Source: Clostridiaceae bacterium OM02-2AC
GTDB lineage: Bacteria; Bacillota_I; Bacilli_A; Erysipelotrichales; Erysipelotrichaceae
Assembly: GCA_003481775.1 (NCBI GenBank)
Contig: QULU01000003.1
Span: 1 to 64,000, forward strand
Length of the DNA stretch: 64,000 bases
Reading direction: 5' to 3'
The number at the start of each line of letters is the position of its first letter. Position 1 is the stretch's first letter. The translations under genes and the position numbers were made by a program. Positions 18,125 to 26,151 of this stretch are shown here, piece after piece. The notes below the pieces were generated by a model that saw only the letters and a list, made by a program, of their open reading frames with translations, had not been told where the DNA came from and ran no database searches.

Positions 18125-18560
18125 ATGGCGATTACAAGAAACCAATCCGGAACGTATGCTGCTGTTGATATTCATTATAATCAGCCTGCTTGTGCACCGC
18201 ATCAGAATGTTATCAATTATCTCGATCATCTGCATATCCTGGTGATTCACAAAAGCTTAACGCCTTATCTGGGCTGTGGCTATTCACGCGTTCTTGTTGG
18301 ACCGCTGGGAAATGATGAGATGTCAGATTTCCTCAGTGTTACTCCACAGAACAATTATGAAATTGCATATACTATGTATTTAAAAAAAAACAAATACAAC
18401 AGCTGATGCAAATTCCGTTATGCTGGATAATATGTATTGCATTGGTACATATCAAGGATCAGAGAAAATGAGCGACTATCTTGTTTTCTGTGATGAGTGG
18501 CCTCAGGATGCTGCTGTACGTGAGACACTTTTGAGTTTTAAAATTCCTGAAGGAATGTAA
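18125..18560 (+). pseudogene. Small hypothetical gene interrupted by a one-base slip in an A9 run
   Basis: The ATG at 18125 follows AAAGGAGGGAG. The frame runs to a TGA at 18404, but a run of nine A (18382-18390) precedes it. Moving one base forward at the run, the +1 frame stays open from 18390 to a TAA at 18558-18560 and reads as ordinary protein (TNTTADANSVMLDNMYCIGTYQ...). Joined, the product would be about 144 aa, without signal peptide or membrane helix. I do not recognise the family. Possible explanations are a real frameshift mutation, phase variation by slippage, ribosomal or polymerase slippage, or a sequencing error. Confidence 0.7.
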
Positions 18561-18707
18561 GCTTAAGCATAATCCTGTTCAATATATATTCGGATAGTAT
18601 CATTTTGCACATGCGGGAATAATGCACATAGGTAAAGAAACTGATTACGAAAAGCAGAGCTTTCTTCAATAAAATCAGTATGAATGTAACATAAAGGAGA
18701 AGATAAA

Positions 18708-19253
18708 ATGCAAGCACATCAAAAAAGCATGAAAGACGGAATACAGAATATTCTGTTTCCGGTGGAACACATGAATATCACGCAGGGGAATAACGGATCA
18801 TACTCACATCAGGGAGTATATGCGCTTGATTTAGCAGGCTATAAAGGAGGATGCAGTCCTTTGTATGCACCGTTTGATGTCGTCTGTGTCGGCGTTGATG
18901 GACCGGATTTGGGAAATGCAGTATTCTGGCAGTCTCAGAAAAAGGTGCGTTTTGCGGATGGAACAATAGATTATGCTACAATTATGATCATACACGACAA
19001 CAATCTTGATGGCATTAGAGTAGGCGTAAAATATAGTCAAGGCACACAGATAGCAAATGCAGGAACTGCAGGTAGATCTACAGGAAATCATAATCATTTT
19101 GAAATCGCAAAGGGAAAATTTACACATAAATATGACTTGAATCAAAAAACAAAGGTGTATCATTTGCCGAGTTCCATCAGTGCGGATAAATGCTGCTTCG
19201 CAGATAAAACGGATATAATAAATGGCAATAATATGAAGTGGAAATATCTTTAG
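18708..19253 (+). CDS. M23-like (lysostaphin-type) peptidase without signal peptide
   Basis: 181 aa. The zinc motifs of M23 peptidoglycan endopeptidases are visible in variant form: HQGVYALD (first His and Asp, spaced wider than the usual HxxxD) and NHNHFEIA (HxH). The PLYAPFDVVCVGV stretch matches the beta-sheet that follows the first motif. AAAGGAG precedes the ATG. With no export signal, the enzyme would need a pore, lysis or another route to reach the wall, like phage endolysins. It sits in the accessory island just before the coiled-coil operon and has its own terminator. Activity depends on the altered first motif. Confidence 0.65.
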   Translation: MQAHQKSMKDGIQNILFPVEHMNITQGNNGSYSHQGVYALDLAGYKGGCSPLYAPFDVVCVGVDGPDLGNAVFWQSQKKVRFADGTIDYATIMIIHDNNLDGIRVGVKYSQGTQIANAGTAGRSTGNHNHFEIAKGKFTHKYDLNQKTKVYHLPSSISADKCCFADKTDIINGNNMKWKYL

Positions 19254-19267
19254 ACAGCACCAAAAGG

Positions 19268-19304
19268 AGAAGCCGATTCTATCTTGGAACCGGCTCTTTT
19301 ATAA
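19268..19304 (+). terminator. Terminator after the M23-like gene
   Basis: AGCCG-A-TTC pairs with GAA-C-CGGCT, with one internal mismatch, and is followed by CTTTTAT. Confidence 0.6.
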
Positions 19305-19450
19305 TAAGCAAATTGCAATATTTGTTATTATATTCGCACAACATGTAACTCTGAAGCATCAAGATGCAGAAATATATTACAGTATGTACAGGATGAATCA
19401 GTTATGCGCATACTTATGATTCCTTATAAAGAAAAGGAGTGTAAAACACA

Positions 19451-21103
19451 ATGGCAAATGATTTAATTTTAAAGGTTGAAAAGGATCATACAATTTCTAT
19501 GGACTGTGGTGGTATTAGAGAGACGTACAGCCTGAAAGAAGCTCCGGATGCATCCTCTACACTAGTGGTGACAGAGAAAAAGAATATACTTCATAAAATG
19601 GATTTGGACACCGTACTCAAGAATCTTGATAATTCTGTAGATTTGCTGAATGTCGCATATCATGCAGTGTACGGCTTTGATGTACAGACGCAGATATGGG
19701 ATCTTCAGAAAACATTGATGGATTTAAACGATAAGGGAATCAATGTAATTGACGATTTCGCAAGACAGTCCTCTGCTGTTATTCATGATTTGATTGGTTT
19801 CTTTGACTGGCTGACTAAGGGTGTGGAAAAGGTTGCAATCAAGAAATTGGAACGCTTTTCTGTAATTGCAGGTACAATGAGCAGACAGGCGGAGCAGCTG
19901 GCAAAAGACTATCAGAAAATGGCGGGTGATACTTCAGAAACCTTAAAAAACACGATTGACGAAAACAATCGCCAGTATGCACATCAGGATCAGATACAGA
20001 AGGAGATGGCGGATTTTCAAAGTGAGCAGGAAGCGGCAGATATTGCCCAACAGGAAATTAAGAAACGTCTGACCAGGCTGCAGACCGAATATGAGAAGCT
20101 TAGCAAGGCAGAGCTGGATGCTGAAAAGCATCAGCGTACAATGGACATCATGGGCGCTGTATTCTCATTTCTTGGCAGTGCTGCTTCTGTAGCAGCTGAT
20201 GTGGCAGGGAAATCAGGTTCTACAGAAAGCTCAACTGAGGATAAGGAAAAGCTTGACACTGCACAAAGAGAAGCAAATGCCGCAAAGGATAGATACGAAA
20301 GTCTGAAGAAAGAGAAAGAGGAACTTGTTAAAGCTCTTGAAACAGCGGATAGTGATGAAAAAAGGGAAAGCATTAGGTCAGAAATACGTGCTAAGGATAT
20401 TGAAATTACGGAAGCAGAAAAGCAGGTTAACAAAAAATCAAGTGCGCTTAAGAGCATTAGCGCAGCTTTACATGGTGTTTCTTCACAAATTGCGGAGCAG
20501 TCACAGAAGGAAAGCAGCGTACAGGAAAACCGAAGCAAGAGATTGACGGAAATCAATGCTGAGCTGATCCGTTTGGAAGAGGAACAGACAAAGCAATTAG
20601 CCAATCTTGCCAAATATACAAATCGACTGAAGACGATGGTAATTGAAAAAAACAGTGTGGAAGCAGCTGTTCGTTCCCTGATAGTTGCTGTATCCTGTTT
20701 AAAAAATGTGGTAGTTGCTGTTATGGACATCGCTTTATTCTGGACATCTATGGAAAAATGCTGCAAGGCTCTTGCCACATCTGATTTAAAGGATACGATT
20801 CAAGATCTTCAGGAAATTGACAAAGAAGAACGCATTGAATTTTATTACACAGACAGTGTTATGATCCCGTTACTGACGTATATGGTACAGTGGACAGCTG
20901 TGAAAAGCATTTCCACAGATTTTATCAATGGTGCTGAAAATACAAGATTCCGTTTAAATGAAACAATTACAAAAGCAGATAAGGCTGAAATGAGCAGAGA
21001 ACAGCACTGGGATCTGGCCTCAAAAACAGCTGGTAATGTTGCAAATAACCTGAATCGACAGGTTGCAGAAAGCAATAAAAAAATCAGTACACTGAAAGGC
21101 TAG
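19451..21103 (+). CDS. Long coiled-coil protein with membrane-insertion-like segment, possible alpha-helical pore-forming toxin component
   Basis: 550 aa, no signal peptide. A short beta-like N-terminus (1-40) is followed by almost continuous helix. A coiled coil at about 140-230 runs into a hydrophobic Ala/Gly/Val segment at 231-252 (MDIMGAVFSFLGSAASVAADV). A second very charged coiled coil follows at 262-400, then another hydrophobic helix at about 406-433 and a helical tail. A hydrophobic turn between two long helices resembles the ClyA/HBL/XaxA class of alpha pore-formers; this is a resemblance of design, not recognised sequence homology. AAAAGGAG precedes the ATG. The next gene starts 4 bases after the stop and has a similar plan, suggesting a two-component system. 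Confidence 0.45.
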   Translation: MANDLILKVEKDHTISMDCGGIRETYSLKEAPDASSTLVVTEKKNILHKMDLDTVLKNLDNSVDLLNVAYHAVYGFDVQTQIWDLQKTLMDLNDKGINVIDDFARQSSAVIHDLIGFFDWLTKGVEKVAIKKLERFSVIAGTMSRQAEQLAKDYQKMAGDTSETLKNTIDENNRQYAHQDQIQKEMADFQSEQEAADIAQQEIKKRLTRLQTEYEKLSKAELDAEKHQRTMDIMGAVFSFLGSAASVAADVAGKSGSTESSTEDKEKLDTAQREANAAKDRYESLKKEKEELVKALETADSDEKRESIRSEIRAKDIEITEAEKQVNKKSSALKSISAALHGVSSQIAEQSQKESSVQENRSKRLTEINAELIRLEEEQTKQLANLAKYTNRLKTMVIEKNSVEAAVRSLIVAVSCLKNVVVAVMDIALFWTSMEKCCKALATSDLKDTIQDLQEIDKEERIEFYYTDSVMIPLLTYMVQWTAVKSISTDFINGAENTRFRLNETITKADKAEMSREQHWDLASKTAGNVANNLNRQVAESNKKISTLKG

Positions 21104-21106
21104 CTT

Positions 21107-21964
21107 ATGGAAAATAAAGATAATAGCGCAGATAAAAACATGGAAAGAACGGATTCAGCTAATCTGCAGCTAACAAAAATCATGGAACAGATTTTACAAA
21201 TGCTGCAAAAAAATTCTATTCATATGGATCTTAGTGATGAGGACATAGCCAGGCTTGAACGGCAGGAACAGAGCATTTTGGATTCTCTTGAGCAGATCAG
21301 AATCCAGGCCGATGAAAACAGAAATAGGGTCCATCGGATATTCGATGAAAAAAAAGTGCTATGTGACCAATTGAACGCAAATCTACCTGCCTTGTATGTA
21401 CATATGGAAGTATTGAAACAGAAAAATAATGAGCAGGAGAGTATTTATGAAGGTAGAAAGAATTTATATGATACATATTATGCTTCCTATATAAGCAAAC
21501 AAGAAGCATACAGCAAAGCCCAGGAAAATCTCGAAAGTGCCAGAAGAAAAGCGGAAAAGCAAAATGAGCTGTTAAAAAGATGGTTCTGGGTACCCGGATA
21601 TGGAGCTTATCTGGCTTTTGACAAGCTGCTGAATGACCAGGAAGCAGACACAGATGCTGCCTATCGGGAATATTGTGCCTCCAAAGAAAGACTGGCAGCA
21701 ATCAGTCGTGATTTGGAATCCGCAAAGTATGATGTTCAATGTAGTCAAACAGAAAAAAATAATGTACAAAAGGCATATGATGATAAGGTAGATGAAATTA
21801 AAATAATACAGGGTCAACTTCACCAGATGAAAGAAGAGATGGTACACTGGGAGCTGATTCTCAGTGAAGTAAATGCGTTGTATAACAAAATAAAAAATGC
21901 AAGTCTGGGACCTGATGAAATTATCGCAATGCAAGCCGAATTTATACAGCTTCAGCAATTATGA
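21107..21964 (+). CDS. Second coiled-coil protein with central hydrophobic segment, possible partner of the upstream protein
   Basis: 285 aa, no signal peptide. Helical coiled coil at about 40-155, then an aromatic hydrophobic stretch at 158-175 (RWFWVPGYGAYLAFDKLL), then a second coiled coil at about 180-265. This helix / hydrophobic tip / helix plan repeats that of the 550-aa protein at smaller size. The gene starts 4 bases after its neighbour and its TGA overlaps the next ATG, so expression is coupled. A structural or tethering role is also possible. Confidence 0.45.
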   Translation: MENKDNSADKNMERTDSANLQLTKIMEQILQMLQKNSIHMDLSDEDIARLERQEQSILDSLEQIRIQADENRNRVHRIFDEKKVLCDQLNANLPALYVHMEVLKQKNNEQESIYEGRKNLYDTYYASYISKQEAYSKAQENLESARRKAEKQNELLKRWFWVPGYGAYLAFDKLLNDQEADTDAAYREYCASKERLAAISRDLESAKYDVQCSQTEKNNVQKAYDDKVDEIKIIQGQLHQMKEEMVHWELILSEVNALYNKIKNASLGPDEIIAMQAEFIQLQQL

Positions 21965-23088
21965 AGAAATTCATTCTATCCATCCTCATCATAAGCTGCT
22001 TTGGCTGTGAGAGTGCTTCGCAGAAAACATCCTGTAACTATGAGCTTGTTTTTGATCAGGCACTCGGATATGATGTCAATGAACAAGATGGTACACCTAC
22101 TGCAATTTCAACACATGTGGCAAAGCGTGACAGCATCCTGCTTGCAAAATCTAAGGATTCCTGTTTTGATCAAAGCTTGCAAAAGGCTGCCAGAGCCACT
22201 CTGGATAATTCAGATGCGAAGCTTGATTATCACCCGGAGAAAACAAACAAAGATGAGATACTGTTTTATATTCCATATATAGATATTCAACAGGGGGATA
22301 TGCAATTTGAGGTTCAGATTGGCGATATCTACAAGGAAGAGCGTGTTCATGCGGCAGTTATACCAGATAAGAAATTCCTGATTGTACCTCTTCTGACATC
22401 TAAGAAAAAAAAGGAGCTTTCCATCACAAATACCCAAATGCAAATCTGGCATAATGAGATATTAAAAAGGTTGCCTTTATCACGGAACGGATTGCAGCTG
22501 ATACTGCACGATGCTTTGGATATAAGAGAGGACATATATGATTTGGATACATGGTTTGGAAGGCTTCGTACATGGAATCTTTTAAAGCAGTTAAAGGAAG
22601 AATTCAAGTGCGACGGTGTTATTGGACTGTCATCAGAGAAAATGGATTTGAATGATCAAAAGGACGCTTTAAGCGGCTTTACGTTTGGAGCGGATACGAC
22701 TGTTATACTTGAAAACGGTGATGAAACAGCAATAACGATGGTACATGAAATTTCACACTTTTATCAAGTTGGTGATGAGTATGCTGGCGGTCAGTTGAAT
22801 CCGAAGGTAAACATACCGCCATATGGAATGAAAGGTACGGATATGCTGCATCCGGGTACTGCAGCAAGCGGGATAAATCCATTTATTCGCGGTGGGAAAA
22901 ATGATGAAAAGCAGGGGAGTGGTACACTGATAACATCAAGTCAGATACCCTATGATAGTGTCGAACATAAACTGATCCGGCACGATATGACTAGCTATAT
23001 GGGGAAAGACGGCTATGCTATGCAGGAATACTGGACAACCGGAATGATTTGGAAGCATTTGATACAGGAATGGAGAATTACAGAATGA
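21961..23088 (+). CDS. Lipoprotein with M64-like zinc metallopeptidase motif
   Basis: 375 aa. The N-terminus MKKFILSILIISCFGC has a lipobox ending in Cys16, so the protein should be lipid-anchored outside the membrane. At 262-274 it reads HEISHFYQVGDEY, matching the HExxHxxxxxDEY pattern of M64 (IgA-peptidase-like) metalloproteases: zinc ligands His262 and His266 and the third ligand Asp272. A Gly/Pro-rich segment after it (NIPPYGMKG) also occurs in that family. The ATGA overlap with the upstream coiled-coil gene ties it to the operon. It might mature the coiled-coil proteins or act on host or competitor proteins; both are inferences. Confidence 0.7.
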   Translation: MKKFILSILIISCFGCESASQKTSCNYELVFDQALGYDVNEQDGTPTAISTHVAKRDSILLAKSKDSCFDQSLQKAARATLDNSDAKLDYHPEKTNKDEILFYIPYIDIQQGDMQFEVQIGDIYKEERVHAAVIPDKKFLIVPLLTSKKKKELSITNTQMQIWHNEILKRLPLSRNGLQLILHDALDIREDIYDLDTWFGRLRTWNLLKQLKEEFKCDGVIGLSSEKMDLNDQKDALSGFTFGADTTVILENGDETAITMVHEISHFYQVGDEYAGGQLNPKVNIPPYGMKGTDMLHPGTAASGINPFIRGGKNDEKQGSGTLITSSQIPYDSVEHKLIRHDMTSYMGKDGYAMQEYWTTGMIWKHLIQEWRITE

Positions 23089-23540
23089 CAGAAAAAAGTA
23101 AAAGACTAAAGCAGCTGTTGAAGGTTATCGAAGATAAAGAAAAGGACTTAACGGATAATGAAAGAATGAATTATCAAAATCTAAAAATTCTGCATATTGG
23201 TATGCAAAGCAAACTCTATAAAATTATGCTGACATGGGACTTTGGATGGAATGCTCTGCAGAAGAATCAGTATACAGATATTAAAGAATCTTTAGATGCT
23301 GATTCTGATTTTTATAAGCAGGCATTAAAATCTTGGAAGAACCAAAAGCCAGTTCGAGGAATACCGCAAGTTGAGGAGATTGTTGACATTTATGAACAAT
23401 GGTTAATTGAAATGCTGCATCATGATTTACAAGATGCTTTTCATCCCATGAGAATTGATCCGGATAAGGAGAGCCTGCGCAGATTGATAACAGATTATCG
23501 GGATAAGCTTCAGTACGTTTATATTGATGAAGAAACCTGA
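23085..23540 (+). CDS. Uncharacterised 151-aa protein, last gene of the coiled-coil operon
   Basis: The start at 23085 is chosen for the ATGA overlap with the lipoprotein gene and GGAG 8 bases upstream; two earlier in-frame ATGs exist. The product is acidic, mostly helical and has no signal peptide or membrane helix. Two Trp-rich segments (LTWDFGWNALQ and LKSWKNQKP) are the main landmarks. I do not recognise the family. As the last, small, cytoplasmic member of a putative toxin operon it could be an immunity or chaperone protein, but nothing in the sequence proves that. Confidence 0.6.
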   Translation: MTEKSKRLKQLLKVIEDKEKDLTDNERMNYQNLKILHIGMQSKLYKIMLTWDFGWNALQKNQYTDIKESLDADSDFYKQALKSWKNQKPVRGIPQVEEIVDIYEQWLIEMLHHDLQDAFHPMRIDPDKESLRRLITDYRDKLQYVYIDEET

Positions 23541-23606
23541 GCATTAAAAATGAATGTGCTTTAGATTCTTACTCGATTGTGTGTAAATTCAAAAAAGGAG
23601 AATTCA

Positions 23607-23759
23607 ATGCTATTGTATAAATCAATAGGTCTTGAATCCTCCTTTTTACAAGCAGCTTACTGTAAGAAAGAACTGTATTTCAATCATCATTTTATATCAA
23701 AAATAAGACGGCTATCTGTTAAACCTGATCTTTTAAAAAAGAACGATATCTACGATTAA
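23607..23759 (+). CDS. Possible 50-aa protein of doubtful reality
   Basis: AAAAAAGGAG at 23595-23602 is well placed for the ATG at 23607, and the frame encodes a basic peptide. Its end overlaps the convergent LytTR gene by about 40 bases, and there is no recognisable motif. The ribosome site is the only support. Confidence 0.2.
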   Translation: MLLYKSIGLESSFLQAAYCKKELYFNHHFISKIRRLSVKPDLLKKNDIYD

Positions 23760-24156
23760 CGATTAGACATTCATCATTATTTAATCTGATACTTCGGTGA
23801 CAGTCTTTTTCAATTCGTACTGACTTTATATGAATAGAATTAACCAGAGTATTTTGATTTATTTGACAAAAGCCACAACTATGAAGCTGCTTTTTTAATT
23901 CTGAAAATCGTATATAACAGCGATATACATCCTTTTTTGTATATACATATACTTTATGATCTATATTTTCTATATAGTATATCTCGTGACAGGTGATAAG
24001 GTACAGATTACGCATATCATCATATACTTTAATCCGCAAATTATTTTTTTGAAGATAAAGGATTACATTATAAATATAATTCTTGTTTCTACTACACGCT
24101 CGCAGTATAATCGTATCTTCTGTTATTGTATTATCAATCTGTATTATAAAATTCAT
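23719..24156 (-). CDS. LytTR-type DNA-binding regulator
   Basis: 145 aa. The C-terminal 100 residues match the LytTR domain: YLITCHEIYYIENIDHKVYVYTKKDVYRC, then FSELKKQL, then FCQINQNTLVNSIHIKSV, and the closing LIVNRRYRSFLKD. The short N-terminal 45 residues are not a receiver domain, so this is the stand-alone type. Those are often paired with a DUF3021 membrane protein, which is absent here. AGGGGATTTT with GGGAGGGG upstream marks the start. Its place between the coiled-coil operon and the CD38-like gene makes it a candidate regulator of the island. Confidence 0.82.
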   Translation of the reverse strand: MNFIIQIDNTITEDTIILRACSRNKNYIYNVILYLQKNNLRIKVYDDMRNLYLITCHEIYYIENIDHKVYVYTKKDVYRCYIRFSELKKQLHSCGFCQINQNTLVNSIHIKSVRIEKDCHRSIRLNNDECLIVNRRYRSFLKDQV

Positions 24157-24515
24157 TTAAAATCCCCTCCCATATGTAATAAATATATCGTAATGATTTT
24201 AGCTGTAAAATTTCAGAAACAAATAAGATGTTACCAATCGATCTTCATAAGTTACAATATCATGAGGAGTTCAGAAAAATGAATCGTTATCTGACAATCT
24301 GTAATAGAAGTCGGATTTATGATATTGAGTCATGCCTTTGAAGCTATGCATCATCAGCAAGCTATAAACAAGGGGCGTGTGATGAATGTAACATAAGATT
24401 TATTTCATGGATATGCGATTGATACACATACTCTTTATCGTGTAATCATGTAAATTTTAGGAAGTTATTGAATAATTCAGGATAATGAAACCTCATAATT
24501 TAGCGTAATTCTGAA
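24157..24515. other. Intergenic stretch, presumably holding the LytTR gene promoter
   Basis: About 360 bases without a supported gene. It must contain the minus-strand LytTR promoter. Only short unsupported frames are present. Confidence 0.45.
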
Positions 24516-24544
24516 GCAAAAAACTGACAGATTATGCTGTCAGT
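24516..24544 (-). terminator. Terminator of the CD38-like gene
   Basis: ACTGACAG (24523-24530) and CTGTCAGT (24537-24544) form a perfect 8-bp stem with a 6-base loop. On the minus strand it is followed by TTTTTGC. Confidence 0.8.
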
Positions 24545-24558
24545 CTTTCCTTATATGG

Positions 24559-25542
24559 TTATTCATCAATCGCAAAAGGTGGACGTGTCGGATCGAAATA
24601 ATCACTATTCGCTCTTTCATAGGCCTGTTTATTTGCTTTATAGCTGGCTGCTCCTAATTTGGCAATCAATAATTCTGCAGCAGCTTTCATATCATCTATA
24701 CCACGCCCTGGCTCTGTAATAGCTTCACCGTGGACACCGACCTCTGCCATGCCCTTTGGATAATTAAATACGGGATGCCAGTGAATAGCGAGGGCTGCAT
24801 TATTTTTCTGCATGAGTGGCAGCTCCTGCCGTAATAAAACACTGGCATTATCAAGCACACGAAAGTAAACATGAACGGGCAGCCGCGTGTATTGGGATAC
24901 AAAGGTTCTGGAAATGATATTCCAAAGCGGGGCTTCCAGATTCCATAAAGTAGTGATTGGCATATTGTTTAATAAATTACCGAGAACTGTTTGTTCCAGA
25001 GGGCAGCGTCCTTTATCATAAGAAAACGTGCTCAGATCAATTCCTCCTGACCATAAGGCGAGCTCACGATTTTCCGAAATTGTTAATAAAGCGCGGAGCT
25101 TATGCGCAAATTGCTCAAACTCAGGATTGGTGGAGCGTATGACACCACGCAGAAAACTCATGCAGTTTTCTTTCGCCTTTTCCTGTTTTTTAGCAGTAGA
25201 AGCATTTGTGATTTTTTCAGAAAAGTAAATAAAGTTGTCCTGATAAATTGATTTCAACGGCTCCGAGATTGCATACTTTATCAGTAGCGTATTGAACTGT
25301 GTAGTGTTTTTGATTGCTTCAGCTTCTTTCTGAGCATCCTTGTTCAGCTCTCTTTGATGACGGAACCCATCGATCAGCAGTTTCCATAATGCCTCGGCTT
25401 CAGCAGTGGATTTTTTCTCCTTTACCATTGCTTCTGAGAATGTGGCATACGAGGGATGTGTCAGAGGGTCCTGATCCATAATGATAACAGGATCCATGTT
25501 GGCCATAGCCAGACTTTTTAATATTGTATCTTTAATGTACAT
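24559..25542 (-). CDS. Putative CD38-type ADP-ribosyl cyclase / NAD glycohydrolase
   Basis: 327 aa from the ATG at 25542, preceded by AAGGAGG; an open extension to 25617 has no ribosome site. The N-terminal 150 residues are helical and uncharacterised. The C-terminal half follows the catalytic pattern of CD38/ADP-ribosyl cyclases: Trp164 in LWSGG, Glu183 in CPLEQTVLGNLL (CD38 has TLEDTLLGYL), Trp207 in APLWNIISRTF (CD38 has SVFWKTVSRRF), a VHVYFRVL strand, and Glu240 in LLRQELP. Spacing of the four residues is 19, 24 and 33. There is no export signal and no adjacent immunity-like gene. It may be a toxin, a defence effector or an NAD-signalling enzyme. Identification is by eye and should be tested. 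Confidence 0.5.
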   Translation of the reverse strand: MYIKDTILKSLAMANMDPVIIMDQDPLTHPSYATFSEAMVKEKKSTAEAEALWKLLIDGFRHQRELNKDAQKEAEAIKNTTQFNTLLIKYAISEPLKSIYQDNFIYFSEKITNASTAKKQEKAKENCMSFLRGVIRSTNPEFEQFAHKLRALLTISENRELALWSGGIDLSTFSYDKGRCPLEQTVLGNLLNNMPITTLWNLEAPLWNIISRTFVSQYTRLPVHVYFRVLDNASVLLRQELPLMQKNNAALAIHWHPVFNYPKGMAEVGVHGEAITEPGRGIDDMKAAAELLIAKLGAASYKANKQAYERANSDYFDPTRPPFAIDE

Positions 25543-25961
25543 AATATGCACCTCCTTATGACAATCATTATAATGATTTCCAGCGATACATGAACAACGT
25601 ACATGATAATGTCCCAATCGAGGTTAGGATAATACCAAAATCAGTAATTGCTTGCTAGTTTTTCAATTTATCATAATATGTGTAGAATGATGCAAGATAA
25701 TAACGTGAGAGGACGCAATAATATAACTTGTCCTGATTCAGGAAGTTCAGCAACACAGTGCAATGTAGATGAAGCATTTTTCTGATGGATGCAACCCGGG
25801 AATGCTAAGCTACAGTGAAGTAAATGTAAGAAAGGGGTTTCATCTGTTTTTCATATCATGGATGGAATCAAACGGGAAATACTTTCGCAGTTTATAGCAA
25901 TGAAAGCGAAATAAACGGAAAATCTTGCTGAATGCTTTATCGAATCTTACATATGTTAAAC
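25543..25961. other. Intergenic stretch without a recognisable gene
   Basis: About 420 bases with no frame worth calling. It contains the promoter of the CD38-like gene on the minus strand and leads into the structured region before the PTS regulator. Confidence 0.45.
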
Positions 25962-25996
25962 AGACACTGTTGCCCCCATTTCAACAGTGTCTTTTC
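25962..25996 (+). terminator. Hairpin with T tract upstream of the PTS regulator
   Basis: AGACACTGTTG (25962-25972) pairs perfectly with CAACAGTGTCT (25982-25992) across a 9-base loop, then TTTC. No plus-strand gene precedes it closely. It may stop stray transcription or act as a leader attenuator for the regulator gene. Confidence 0.6.
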
Positions 25997-25998
25997 AA

Positions 25999-26018
25999 TC
26001 AACACTGTATAGTGTTGA
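25999..26018. promoter_or_regulatory. Inverted repeat, candidate operator
   Basis: TCAACACT-GTAT-AGTGTTGA is a perfect 8-bp-arm palindrome. Its core CAACACTG resembles the CAACAGTG arms of the hairpin just upstream and GCAGTGTC at about 26056, so the block holds several related half-sites before the regulator gene. Confidence 0.45.
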
Positions 26019-26151
26019 AACCGCTTTAGTGTTTGAGTTAGAATGGAAACATTGCGCAGTGTCAAAAATACAGGACTCTGATGACACGGGGCAATGTGAA
26101 TTTCTATAATGGTATCGTAAACAAGCGGTACCGGAAAAGTGAGGTGCTTCT

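Noticed and set aside
19451..21103. Coiled-coil protein considered as an SMC ATPase or phage tape-measure protein
   Set aside because: There is no Walker A/B or ABC signature for SMC, and no phage structural genes lie nearby; the length and central hydrophobic tip fit neither.
26040..26060. TGGAAACATTGCGC considered as a sigma-54 (-24/-12) promoter
   Set aside because: The GG to GC spacing is one base short and the -24 box lacks the CAC of the consensus.
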